NCBI GenBank assembly: GCA_963969365.1
Contig: OZ017760.1
Location: forward strand, 496,001 to 560,000
DNA length: 64,000 bases
Direction: 5' to 3'
Source of the DNA: Asterochloris sp. CNOR1
Taxonomy: Eukaryota > Chlorophyta > Trebouxiophyceae > Trebouxiales > Trebouxiaceae
Both the position numbers and the translations under genes were made by a program. The notes under the pieces were generated by a model. That model did not search any database. It was not told where the DNA came from and worked only from the letters and a program-made list of their open reading frames with translations. Positions 33,801 through 45,611 of this stretch are shown piece after piece; the first letter of the stretch is position 1, and each line of letters begins with the position of its first letter.

Positions 33801-36674
33801 TGTTTCTATGTTAACCGTCACAGGAAGACTTCAAGGCTGCTGAAGCATTGCTGCCAGACACTCGTGACAGGGGCTTGTTTAGGGGCCTTTGGAACACCAC
33901 AAACTGTGCCAAGTGCGGGCCACTGGTTGTCCTGGACCTCAGCAGCAGGAACAGGAGCACCTAGGGCAGTGACAAGCACGACATCTTGCTGGGCTGAGAG
34001 CATCCTTGCTGAGATTATTGAGTCAGCACTGCTCCACCCAACAAGGTCATCACTGAGCCGAGCGCGTGGGGCCAAACCCTGAACCCTAGACCCCGCCTGC
34101 AGGCCCAGGAGCGGCAGAAGGCTGAGCTGCACTTCAAGCTGGCCATGGCGCTGCAATTTGCCGAGAAGCCTGAGCAGGCCTTGAAGGAGATCAAGGTGGG
34201 CGCTTGTGCCTCTTGTGCCTGAGGTAGTTTCTTGCAGCTGCAGCTTTAGGTGCTTTTGCGGTGAGCTGCATGATGACATCAGCAGGCCACAGCACTGGCA
34301 CACATGCCTAGGCGCTGGCAGTCTGGAGATTGTGGTGCAAGCTGCCTGGTTTGTCCTTCTGCACATCATCGCTGCCATCATCTGGGTGTGTGGCGGGCTG
34401 CAGGTGGCCATCCGCATCCTGGAGGGCCGCATCGACCGGGTCAGGCAGCAGCAGGAAGCGCCTGCAGAGGGGGCTGCACCTGGTGATCGGCTTGGCGCTG
34501 GGGCTCCTCCACTGCAGACGCCTGAGCAGGAGGTGAGTGCCTTTGGCTATGCAACAAAGCAGCAGCAGCATGCATGTGAGTGGGCCCAGGGTGCTGTCAT
34601 CCTTAGGTGCAGGCGCCTGAGCAGGTGGGGGCCGGTGCCACTGCCACAGTCTCTGCACACATGCAGCAGGCACCTGCGTGCGCCTTCAGGTTCTGCAATT
34701 GCACCTGTTGCACTGAGACCCATGCACAGGGCTGTGCTCTGAGGGCTTTTGGCACATGCCTGAGCAGACGGCGGCCCGGGGAGGTGCAAGAGGGTGCGTT
34801 GACCCCAGGTGAGGCAGCAGCAGGGAGGCGCGTGCTCAGGCCCGGCTGGGTGGGAGCACTGTGTTGACAGGGGGTGTGTTGGGTGCCAGCATTGTCCCCA
34901 GGTGGTCTGTGTAGACACCACTGCTGAGCAGCAGCTGCGGAGCAGCAGCTGTCTGAACCAGAGGTCAAGGCCAGGAATGCATGAGACAACATTGCACACC
35001 ACTGATGGCGCTGCCTGCCAGGTGATGCTCTGCAGCATGCAGCCTGCTGATGCAGAATGGGATATGGCCTGAACCCAGCAGCGCTAAGCCCCTGCAGGTG
35101 CTGAAATTGCAAGATGGCCTGTAGGCGCCCCACTGATGGAGGCAGGAGTTTGATGCTGGGGCCTGGTTTCTGTCTTTGGCTGTCTGCAAGCAAACTGCAG
35201 ACACTCCCAAAAGGTGCCCTGATGTCAACAGCAACATTGAGGTGGAGGACAGTGGTTATTTGACTGTAGGTGAAGGACATGGAGGAGGTGCTGGAGGATC
35301 TACACGACAAGGTGGACGAACTGGAGGAGGAAGTCAAGACCAACGCGTCTACACGTGCATCCCTCAGGGTGGGTCAGCCGCCCACATGGTTTGCAGCTGC
35401 AGCTTTCGTATTGTTCTGTGACGTGTGATATGCCAGGACCATGCTGTTTCTCCCTCCCTGGCCCCTCACAGCCCACAGCCGCATTGCTGTGCCCTTTCAA
35501 TCAGGCCCGCTTGCACCCAAATATACACAGGTTTCCCTGAGGCCTGGCTGCATGAGCCGGCAAGTCTCGCCAAGTTAGGGATGGTGACTGCATGCAGCAG
35601 CATCTGCTTGCCTGGGGTGCAGGCTTGGCATTGCCAAGCTTATGTGCCCCTTGCCTGCAGCAGAGCCCGTGACTGCCAAAGGAAAGTGCCAGTGCCACAC
35701 CTGCTCAATCTCACCTCTAAGAGCATGCTCTGTCTACTGCATTGTTGTGGCGGCAGGCACCAAAGACAGATTTCTGTCTCCTGGCGGCAAGAGAGGCGCA
35801 ACAGAGAGCATGCTCTGTCTGCTGCAGTGTTGTGGCTGCCAGCACAAGGCGGGCAGAGTCTCACGAGAGGCCCTGCATTCCTCAGAGGCAAATGGCCGAG
35901 TCAGCCTTGCACCCCTCTCTGCAGGCCACCTTTGCCCTGGTGACCAGCCAGATCACTGCCAGTCAGGGGCAGGCAGACTCCAGCAGCAGCCTGGGGCCAG
36001 GGCCCAGCAGCTCAGCAGATGTTGCCCCTGCTGCCCCTCAGGTTGTAGACCTGGGCGTGGTGGGGCGGGGTAAGCGGCGAGTCACTCCTGTGGCTGTGGG
36101 GGGTGCAGCCTCTGCTGCCCCAGTCAGTGCAGGTGGGCACCTCATGGCTGCAACATGCTCTGAACTCTGCCTGCAGGGGCCTGCTGGCCTCCTGTTCCTT
36201 CATCTGACTCTAGGCCTCTACATGCACCCATGCAAGCATTCATGCCCACCTACCAGACCCTGCAGCTGGTCCAACTCCTTGTCCTCTGCAGGCACAGCTG
36301 CAGGCCCCTCGCAGCCGCCACCTGCTGGCTCCAAGCGGAGCTTTGCGAACCTTATGGGTGGGGAGCAGCCACCAGCAGGCTTCCCAGCCGCGGCCCCTCT
36401 GAGTGGTACATCACAGAATGCCAATGGACCAGCAGCAAAGCGCACAATGGCAGACCTTATGGGTGGGGAGGCCGCCTTCTTGTCTGTCCCCAGCAGCAGC
36501 ACCGCTGCAGGCGCAAGCAAAGCACCAGCAATACCAGCACCACAGGTAGCAGAGCCTACCTTGGCAGCTGACAGCAATGCTAAGCCTGTTGAGGCTGCAC
36601 TGCCAGCCTTCCTGCAGCCTGCTGCCATCGCAAAGGTGTATGGCAGTGCATCAAACAACCGGGATTGCGTCTAA
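30856..36674 (+). CDS. NASP-family histone H3-H4 chaperone (SHNi-TPR)
   Basis: NASP/Hif1-type proteins hold H3-H4 in the nucleus and cytosol for chromatin assembly. Ten exons close exactly to 535 codons (534 aa): 30856-30981, 31155-31224, 31630-31833, 32558-32746, 33674-33777, 34103-34195, 34404-34532, 35270-35368, 35925-36132 and 36292-36674 (TAA). TPR helices are visible in exons 1-3 (ALQRAQGLFDEGVSLIR, GAVEQLGRALQLRTEVWGE, ALECASSFYKYGAALF), 5 and 6. The acidic insert that interrupts a TPR in this family is present (long Asp/Glu run at about residues 115-133). A heptad-like acidic helix (EEVLEDLHDKVDELEEEV) follows the TPRs. The tail is disordered with a basic patch (GRGKRRV) and two LMGGE repeats. 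The intron after exon 5 has a GC donor (CCCAG/GCAAGT). Confidence 0.92.
31834..32395 (+). repeat. Echoes of flanking exon ends in NASP intron 3
   Basis: After exon 3 (ending GAGACTGATG/GTGAGCT) the intron holds ACTGGTGGTGAGGC (about 31900), ACTGGCGGTGAGCT (about 31927) and an acidic-codon echo (GATGAGGAGGAAGAGGAGG, 32033). Near 32211-32262 and 32309-32395 are two degenerate copies of the start of exon 4, the second beginning CCTGCTGCAGGC and containing AAAGGGCAAGGC as in the true exon at 32558. Confidence 0.7.
32920..33325 (+). repeat. Echoes of exon 4 end in NASP intron 4
   Basis: The end of exon 4 (GCACCTGCAGGAGCTGGCAG/GTGAAG) recurs in degraded form at about 32920-32990, at 33041-33087 (AAGCACCTGCGGGAGCTGGC then AGGGTGAG) and at 33248-33325 (ATGGTGGAAGTG...CGCATGTGGGAGG...GACTGGCAGGTG). 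The copies retain splice-donor-like ends. Confidence 0.75.
35721..35845 (+). repeat. Direct repeat in NASP intron, 85-base spacing
   Basis: GAGCATGCTCTGTCT followed by CTGCA-TGTTGTGGC occurs at 35721 and again at 35806. The copies span about 40 bases each and differ at a few positions. They lie in the intron before exon 9. Confidence 0.75.
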
Positions 36675-36755
36675 ATGAGGGACCCCCGGTGTGAACGCTA
36701 AGAGTACGTGAAATGCATGCTTGAGCTGCTGTTTGGAGAGGTAGTTGATAAGCCA

Positions 36756-36760
36756 TGTAA
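36756..36760 (+). terminator. TGTAA polyadenylation signal of NASP
   Basis: TGTAA, the usual green-algal poly(A) signal, lies 82 bases after the NASP stop in the convergent spacer between NASP and the receptor kinase. Cleavage would be expected shortly downstream, near 36775. Confidence 0.4.
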
Positions 36761-36924
36761 GCCAAGATCACCCCCTGGTCTTGGGGGACTGGGAAAAAGA
36801 AAAGCATGTGGCCCTACATGAAATTAAGATCAATGTGGAAATGCACGGCACAGGACCAACTCCAGCAGTGCAGACATTGAGAGACTCTCAATTCAAGAAT
36901 GTACACGAGGCCAAGTGCTGAGTG

Positions 36925-39900
36925 TCAGTGGTAGCCAGTTGCAGACTCATGGTGCGAGTCTAAGGACTCCTGAGAATGGTTGGAGGCAGTGGGTTCTACT
37001 GAGGGGAAGGCAAAAGATATGTTGTGCATCAGGGCAGGCGATATCATGTAGGCAGGCCGAGGTGGTCTCTGGTACTGCGGCTCAGCTGGGGGGTGGGGGG
37101 ACTGAGGGGCTACTGACTCCTGACTGCTGCGGCTACCTGGCACAGCTTGGTGCTCTGAGGCCATCGCAGCCTCTGCGGGCTGATCAGATTCGGCGACAGC
37201 AGGGGGCTCTGCACCAGCGGACGTGGCGTGTGACACCGGCACCTGTGACTCAGGTGCCTGCTCTGCCTCCTGGTCCCCCTGCGTGCTGTCGTGTGCAGGC
37301 AACGACATCGTGCGCCGGTGGCGGGTGAAGCTGTTGCTGCTGCTGCGGCGTTTCCCCGCAGGCGCTTGATCTGCCCCAGGCGTCTGGTGCTGGGACAGCT
37401 GCGCCCGCCAGATGGAGGCAAATGGGACGGCCCCCTGCCCGCCTGGCCCTGACCCGCCAGGCTCTGCCTCAGCAGCAGCAGCTGGCGGTGGGTCGCCAGG
37501 CGCTGCATCTGTGCCCTCCCCACCAGCAGCCACAGGGGAAGCCTCTGTCCCTGCCTCTGCCCCGGCTGCGGCCTCCTGCTGTGCAGAAGCCGCCTCAGTC
37601 AGGCCCTCCGTCAGTGGCTCCGAACCCTCCTGTATCGCGGCTGGCTGTCTGCCAGGGCCTTCGCGGATGCGCATGAGACGCTCGACCACCTCACGGGCTG
37701 TGGGACGCCTGTCGGGGTCCTCGTCCACGCAGTCGGACACAATGGTTGCCACTGACTGGGGGCACTCCTCAGGCACCCTGCAGAGTGACAGTGATGTGGG
37801 CCATATGAGGTGACACGGTCGCACATGACAGTGCCCACTGCCGGGGGGCACTGCGGGGTACCCGGACGCTGCAGGCATCAGCTGAGCGTTGTTTGAGGGC
37901 AGATGTCAAGTGAGACACAGTTGCTGCCATTGCCTGGGGGAGGTCCTGCAGCAGCAACAGATCTGTGAAGGGGCCTAGAACATGCATTTATGCGGAGGTG
38001 GCACCGCCTGCTCCCCCCGGGCCCTTGGCATGTACGGTCAGCATGAATCTCCGGAGACAGGAAAAGGGTCCTGCTCTGAGATAGAGAAGCGTGGTCAACA
38101 GAGACTCGGGCTGCTGATGCAGGGGTTGAGGGGCTGACGCTGCGTGCCTGATGGAAGCAGCCAGCACAAGCTGCAAGCCTGGCATGATACACACTGCCAT
38201 AGCCACAGCACACCTGAGTGGCCTCAGCGCCCTGCTGCAGGGCGGCTCTCCTGTGCAGATCTCCCAGAGGACCTGCAGCAGCAAGCAGCTTGCTGAGTGG
38301 ACAGCACGCAGAACACAGGGCAGCTGTTCGCCTGTGCGCAGGAGAGGACTATGCAGTGGATCAGTTGCTCACCACTCCATATGAGTAGATGTCCACCTTC
38401 TCTGTGCAGTTGGGCCGCCCAAGCAGCACCTGCAGCGCAGAGTGAAAGCGCTCAATCTCAAGCAACGCGGCACAGCCTCAGAAGAAGCATAAGAATCTGG
38501 TTGGAGAGGCGTGTTGATAGCAGGGCCACAGGACAATGCGCAGAGCTTGCAGGAGCACAAGCAAGTTGCCTCAGCGTGAGGCCTGGCAGCAGGAGCGCTC
38601 GATGCGTTAGCCCTGGCGACCACCTGCCGATGCGCAGTCAGTCGCTACTCCAAGCAAGCCGTGTGCAGGTAGGCCTTCGAGTGCCCACTTCCGGCCCATG
38701 TCCATAAAAACGGCACTTAAATTCATGCCACCGCTGCATGAAGCGTTTGGCATCCAAGGCAGCAGGCTGCTCACCTCTGGCGCACACCAAAAGAATGTCC
38801 CCACGGCAGCCATGGTCGACAAAAACTCGTGGTGCAGGATCTTGGCCAAGCCCACATCGGCAATCTTGGCTGTGTAGCCCCTAGCTAGAAGTACATTTGC
38901 GGATTTCTGCAGCCAGACATGCAGCTGATCAGCTGTAAGCTTGGGGAGACACCCTTGCCTTTGGCAGCAAGAAGAGCTTGCCAAGTGCATGCTTCAGGGG
39001 TTTGATGCCCTGGAGGCAACACAGCAGACACACAGCAGCCTGAAGCCTACAGCTGGCGTGTGCTTGACTCACCATATCAAAGTGTACAATCTTCCTGGAG
39101 TGCAGGAAGTGGAGGCCTGCAGCCAGCCCAGCAGCTTGATCAGCAGCTTGCTCACCAGCCAAAGAGGGATGCCATTGCATGGCTGCCCTCTGACGCAGTC
39201 ATGAGGGGCAGGGGGGTCACCATTCTGACTGGCAAATGCTCTGCGCTGCCCACTGGTGGCGAACAGCACAGCAGCACAGACCATGCCTGACAGCCTCACT
39301 CACCTTTGGCTATGTCAATGGCTATGCGCCTCCCTAGCCCCAGCTGCCTCCCAGGCCCCTTGGGATTATGCCTGCACCAGGCAGGGCAGAGTCGGCGCCT
39401 GGTCCTTGTTTGAGCAGGCACTGCCGCCTTTTGTGGGGCTGCATGTACTTCTGGACAGGGCGATGCCTCTAGCAGCTCATGTGAGGGCAGCAAGCATGCT
39501 GGCCCGCAAGGTGGCCTTTCAGCAGAGACACCTGCCATCACCTCATATCACACCTCCACTGCTTGTGAGTCTGCCCCTCACACTTGCAGATCATGTGTTG
39601 GATATGACCCAACACCCTCTGAAAATCACTGTGAGCTGCTCTTGTCCCTGATCTCCCAGGCTGCACAACGCACAGCATCAGGCTGACCTGAACAGCTGCA
39701 ACCCTGTGATGTGCAGTCCAGGGTCTGGAACAGGGCGTTACAACACCAGTCCACAACTTATTGCCTGCTCATGAAAGACCCGGCTTGGCATGGCAAACAC
39801 TTTGTGCAGCGCTCACCTGTACCAGCTGAGCTTGCCCTCGCTCTCACAGGCCAGGGCCTGGAACAGATCTCCGCCCTCCAGGTACTCAGTCACCAGCAGG

Positions 39901-42900
39901 GTCTCAGTCGGCTGCAGGGCCAAGCACCCAAAATGGTCTTCTGCCTTGCGAGTTGGCTGTGGCAGGAAAGGATGAAAGAGGGCACAGGGCACTGCAAACT
40001 GCACTGCTGTATGCACGACCAGTGCTGTGGGTGGAGAAAGGTCAGATGACAAGCACTGCAAGGCTGTTGCACTGTACATGCTCCAGGCGATGGCAATCAG
40101 AGTGGCTCTGGCCACAGGGTGGATGCTGCCGTGTTCATAAATCATGCTGGGCAGCCACACAGCACAGCGAGGTATGTCAGGTGGCGACCACCCACCTGAA
40201 TGCATGCCCCCACAAACTGTACAATGTTGCGGTCTCTGCACGCCTTCAGTACAGCAATTTCCTGCAGGGGCAAGCACCAAGCATGTCATGGAGCATGCCA
40301 CAAACGCATGTGGGATGCGCCAGACAGCGTTGCCTCTCAGCTTGCAGCTTTACACATTGCACTGAGCCCTGCTTGCAGGCACCGTTGCAGGAAGGCCAGA
40401 AGCCTGCCAGCAAGGTGGGCAGCTCCAGCAGCAAAGCATGTAAAGCACAATGTGCAGCACCTGTCAGCAAGAGAGACCTCAGCAGAGCACACACAAGCCC
40501 CAGCCACAAGGTGGGCAGATCCCAAAAGAGTGCTGCTCAGCAGCAAAGCATGCAGATGGCCCCGCTGCAGGAACAGCAGCTTTCGCAAAGCAACTCTCAG
40601 CGGCAAAGCCTACAAACGGGCTGATTGCTTGGGCGAGCAGCTGTCAGCCAAGCACACCACAGCCAAGCACACACCTGCTTGATCAGCAGCTCTCGCTTCT
40701 GCATCTGTGCAGCTGATCGCTGGGAGCCCCCACTACCATGTATCTGGTCAGGCTGGCGGAACTTCTTGACTGCCACCACCTGCAGGCATGCCTGTTGCTG
40801 AGCATCTGCTCCATGCACAGCAGGTGTTTGCAGCAGATGATGTTGTGAGCATGCACGAAGCCGCAGGCAGTGCTGGCAAGCAGGATGAGGTTGACAATGC
40901 ACTGCAGTCTGTTGCTTGGAAGCACTCTTGTCTGCATGCATGCTTGCCAATCAAGCCTGCTAAAGCACTCAACTTCACTAAACCCACCTGTACGCCTTGC
41001 AGCAGACCTTTATACACCTACAAGCAGATCAAACAAATCGTCAACAACAGGGTCAAGTGCCAAAGTGATCCGGCCATGGCGTGTGGTGGCACGTAAGGCA
41101 ATTGCATTCACACCCACAGCAACTGTGCAGGAGGCAGACATGGAAGCCCGCTTGTGCGCAGTGGGCTCCATCTTCTCAAGGGTTCAGATGTTGGCTCACA
41201 AAGGCTGCTGCAGCCAGTGCACACAGTTGCAGCTGTCCCAGTCAGGACTCTAAAGCCTGACCAAACACTCCCACATGGAGGGCCGCTGCTACCTTTGGCA
41301 CAGCTGCCTGGCTGCAAATATGTTGCTAGTCCATGCTGAGAGATGGCTCCTTAAAGACCTACCGTACTGAAAGCCCCCGTGCCCAGCAGCCATTGCCGGC
41401 CGTCAGGCCGTGTGCAGATGGTCAGGTCCTCTGGGCCAATCTCCCAATCGCTGCCGATGCGTGGCAGATCGTTCAGCCAGGTGGACTCCCCGATGCGCCG
41501 GGGGCTGTCGTCCCGACTGCTGTGCCTCTGCAAGTCGCCTCCCCCGCTGCTTGAGGGGGACAGGGTCCCTTGCGTCAAGCGGCTGTTGCGGGCGCTGCTC
41601 AAGCCGTCTCCGATGGCATACAGCTGGTCCCTGCAAGGGGAAGCATGGCACAGGTCAGCCTGAAGACAGGGCAGTCATGCCAGGCACAGCCCAAGAAGAC
41701 AGGGGCATGGCGTTGGCTGGAGGGGGTAAGTGAAACAATGCGCTGAGCGCCTAAAAGGCCTGCAGGATGCCAGGGGCCAGCGGCCACTGTTCAGTCTACC
41801 TTATTCTCTTTGCCTAGGGGCTGGGCAAGATGGATGCACACCAGCCTGGCTAGGCTATCAGGAACCTCAGATGAGTATCTACCCATCATCACAAGTCAGA
41901 CATGGACTCCTCCTCTTGAATTGTCAAGACTGTGTGCACAGACTAGGAGCCCCACTTGGCTCCCTCACCAACCTCCAGCTTGCCTGCGGGTCTGGAGACC
42001 GTGTGCTCCCGCTGCTTGAAGAGCTCACCACAACTCAACTCGCACCCTGCTGATTGAACTTGCCTGCGATTTTGTAGCGGGCCTCACCCAGGCGCTGCTT
42101 GGCTAGATGATCACACACTGCGAACCCTTCGCCATCCAGAAGGCTCTTGCCAGTCAGTGTACTGCTGTAAATTTGTCGATCAGCGGGGACTAGAGCAAGC
42201 CCGCCGCTCTGCAACAAATTAGGAGATTGGCCCACCTGGACCCCCACTTGGAGCTCTTGCCAGCCTCCAGGTCGCCTGCTGCCCCAAAGGGTGCCCCATC
42301 CCGCCGCTGCTTGGAGAGCTCCTCGATTTGACGCGCCACCCTCAGGCGCCGCGCCACCCGCCGGTAGGCCACGATACCAAAAGCTACGAGCCCCAGGAAC
42401 ACGAGCTGCACAGAAATTCATAACTCAGGCAAAATGCTGATGTGCCAGGACGACAATGGAAGGCAAGGGCTGCTCACAGTGACAGCTGTGCGGTGCAGTA
42501 TGAGGCTTGATGAGACAAAGCAATGCTGTGCCCAGCGGTGCATACTGGAATGCAAACGGCGCACAGCTGGGCAGGGCAGGGCTGCACTGTTCTGCACAAG
42601 GCATAGCTGAGAGCTGCAGAGCAGACGATGCCCAGCAGGAATGGTGGGGCTGAGCTGCTGGCGCACCGGGAAGATGATCCCCAAAGTGTAGGTCTCCACC
42701 TTGCTGTTGCCGGCGCTGGAGGCTGCAGGTTGGTGGCACAGTCGGTGCTGTGCGGCCAACAGCGTCTGCAAACCCGAGTTGCACGTGCCAGGGCAAGGGT
42801 GTGCAGCCAATGGCATTTGCGACGCAGAGGTGCACGAGCCGGGGCAAGGGTGCAGAGGTGAATAATCAGCAGAGTGCTGACTTCTGCCATGCCATCGAGG

Positions 42901-45611
42901 AGTGTGCACAAGGCATGCAGCACTGTGCATTAGGCTCCTGGCCTTTGCCAGCAGGAGCAGGCACAACATCCTGTATCATTCAAAGTGTGCAGCTGGGCTT
43001 GCCTGGGACTGCAGGATAAGACTTGACCGCCGAGGGGCCAGGTGCTGGCGTGGCAGTGGCCTCAGCTGAAGGTGTCGCGACATATGAACTCACACCTGCA
43101 GGCATGACGCACTGCTTCGATATGGGGATCTCTCTGCCTCCGCCATGTGAGCACAAGATGGTCCCATCTACCAGCGACATGCTGCTGCCATGGAAAGCGG
43201 AGGCAGACGCAGGCAGGAGCAGGGCTCCAGAGGCGACTGTGGCTGTGTACAGGATATGAGAAGCAACAAGAGTCTGTGGCACGGCTGAAAGTTGTGCTCA
43301 CCAAAGCCGGGTTGGAAGGCCAGCAGGTAGGCAGAGACCTGGGGCCCCAGCCTGCTGGTGCGCAGGGTGCTGGACAGGGTGCCGTTCACAATGACCTGAG
43401 TCAGTGCCAAGTGGACAGTGTCCACATAGGCCTGCACAATGGAGGCAAGCTTCATCACCTAATGAAGCCCAGATCGAAGATGAGATCCTGAATAGTGATC
43501 TTGGCATTGTGGACACAGCTGGACAGTGTGGAAGCCAGACAGCACAGCGAAGGTGAGGGCTGTTCAGACTGACAGCTAGAAGTCAGATGCTGCTGCAGTA
43601 TGGCAAGATGCCTGATGTACACAGGCAATTCCATGCAGCACAGGTGCCTCCACAACAAAGAGCTCATTAAATGCAGGCACTAGGGTATCCAGGGAGCGCC
43701 AAGCAGGGGCCCTGGGCCAGGCACAGCCACAGTGTGTGGGGCAGCTACACAGACAGGCGGCAGGCAGGAACGTGATGAGACAGATCGTCTCAAGCCTGCA
43801 GCCGCAACGCCCGCCCCTGTTGCACTGAATACCAAAACACAGTGAATACTCTAAATGTATCTACGTGAGATTTCAGGAGGCAAAGTGCATGAGAGACACC
43901 ACCAGGATCTCAAGGAAGGGCAGGCACCCATGATGCGGCTCACACTGCAGCGTTTTGCTGCTACCTCATATCAGTATGGACTGCCATTGGAGCGGCTACA
44001 AGAAGCCTCGCCTGGTGGCCAGTGTCCAGTTCATGCAAATGTCCAGCTTGGTCTGGTTGCCAGTGATCTTAAGCCACAAGCTCACCTGGTTGGCAGTGGC
44101 CACCACCACATGCAGAGTACCCTGAGTTGGTTGCCACTCTCCACCCCACCCCCATCCAAAACCCTGAAGTGGTTGCCGGTGTCCATCACATACAGAGAGA
44201 GCCCAGCTCCAGCCTCTCACCTGATTGCCAGTGTCCACCTCATACAGAAAGTTCAGGGTGGGCAGGCCCTCAGGTGGCTTTGGGGCGGTTTTGTTGTAGG
44301 CTGGCAGTGCATCCAGGGCCTCCTCCACGGCGCTCTCAAGGTTGGCGCTGCCCTTTGAGAGCACAGGGCCTGGCGCCTCCCAGGTCGCTGGGCTGGGCGG
44401 CGCCGGGAGCACTGCTGGAGGTGGCGCCACAGCTGCAGGGGTGTAGCCTGCAGGGGCCGCCCGCAGGCTGCGCCTGCTGGGCTGTTCGTGTGCAGTGCGT
44501 CTAAGGTACTGTGCAGCCTCCACTGTGCTGTCACTGGTGTGTCTGTGGGCACCAGGGCTTTCTGGAAGGCCCGGTTGCACCGGCTCCTGCAACTGGGCCT
44601 CCTGCAGCTGCCAGAGGCGCTGTGCAAGCGCAGCGCCCTCCCCAGTTGTGGGCATCTCCTGCCAGGCAGGGGGAGGCAGGTCAGGCTGTATGAAAGCAGG
44701 CAGCAGGGACGTCAAGTTCCCCAACCATGATCCAGTGTGACAGGCAGGCAGCACCGGAGTACGGTCAGAATGGCGCATCTCTACTGGATCCGTGACCGAG
44801 CCAGGCTGTGGATCAAGGTGTGACATTGGAGACAACACTGCCAATCCTGCCATTCCACTTCCAATGCCAGTGTAGGGACCCACCTCTAAAGCAGGTGCTA
44901 GCTTGGCCAGAGCGCCGTTCCAGTCAAGCAGCCTGGCCACAGCTGCTCTGTGTGCAGCAGCCAGGGTAGCTTCCCCAACGACACTACCCTCAGGAGGCTT
45001 CAGAGGCTGGACACGATCTTCCCAAGAAGTGCTGAGTAGATGGCGCCCAGAGCTGCTCTGCGTGGTGGTTGCCTCAGGCCCTCCCACAGGAGAATAGTCC
45101 AGCAGGTGCAGGTCGGTGCTGTTCACGTAGGGTATGAGAGTCTCAAGGGTGTAGCTGAGGAATTCGGCTGCCTGCAAGCAGGTCGCTGGCGAGTGATGAC
45201 CTGTGCGCATGTGCATAGATGCAGTGGATCGACAGATTGCAGCAAGGCATGCGGCTCAGCCCATGAGCGGTGGAGGCATCCAAGATGTTGCTGAGTGGCA
45301 AAGTTTCTTTTGCGACTAGTGTGCTGCCTGAGCTGTCCTGGGGCGGTGCTGCAGGAGCAGGACCAGAACAGTCCCTCTCATGTGGACATACATGCAGCTC
45401 AACCGTTTCCCACGCCTGACCTGCTCTGCTGCGACATTGCCTCCACCGCCCGACAGCTGAATGATGAATACGAGGGTCCCATTCAGGATGTCTTGCTCTG
45501 TCAGAGCTGGCAGCAGGTCTTGCGAGACTGGCGCAGGCGCAATCTCTGGCAGAAGCAGGGAGGCAGTGCCCTCGGATGTAGTGGTGTTGTCGCTGCTGCT
45601 GTTGACGGGGG
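36925..45611 (-). CDS. Receptor-like TKL protein kinase (5' end unresolved)
   Basis: Seventeen in-phase exons were placed: 45421-45611, 44221-45171, 43302-43431, 43003-43242, 42667-42722, 42236-42405, 41363-41630, 40988-41017 (30-base), 40675-40779, 40196-40261, 39817-39911, 39304-39347, 39073-39116, 38775-38906, 38373-38429, 38214-38272 and 36925-37777. One more likely exon begins at 45337. From 45171 to the stop they give 1,099 residues. Order: long ectodomain with many Asn-Xaa-Ser/Thr sites, one transmembrane helix spanning an exon junction (LGIIFP/LVFLGLVAFGIVAYRR), juxtamembrane basic region, kinase, ~280-residue disordered tail. Kinase landmarks: GTGAFSTVYKG loop, VAVKKF lysine, IVHFDMKSANVLL catalytic loop (HFD rather than HRD), KIADVGLAK (DVG rather than DFG), KVDIYSYGVVLWE. 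Catalytic Lys and both Asp remain, so activity is plausible. GC donor at 43003. Ligand unknown. Confidence 0.85.
44004..44200 (-). repeat. Five echoes of an exon end and donor in receptor-kinase intron
   Basis: The exon ending at 44221 finishes GAGGTGGACACTGGCAATCAG/GTGAGA on the minus strand. Downstream in the intron are degenerate copies at about 44167-44197 (GTGATGGACACCGGCAACCA), 44121-44146, 44080-44117 (GGCCACTGCCAACCAGGTGAG), 44046-44070 and 44004-44043 (GGACACTGGCCACCAGGCGAG). Spacing is roughly 35-50 bases. Confidence 0.75.

Noticed and set aside
34103-35368. Long minus-strand frames opposite NASP exons
   Set aside because: They overlap NASP exons proven by phase closure of the whole gene.
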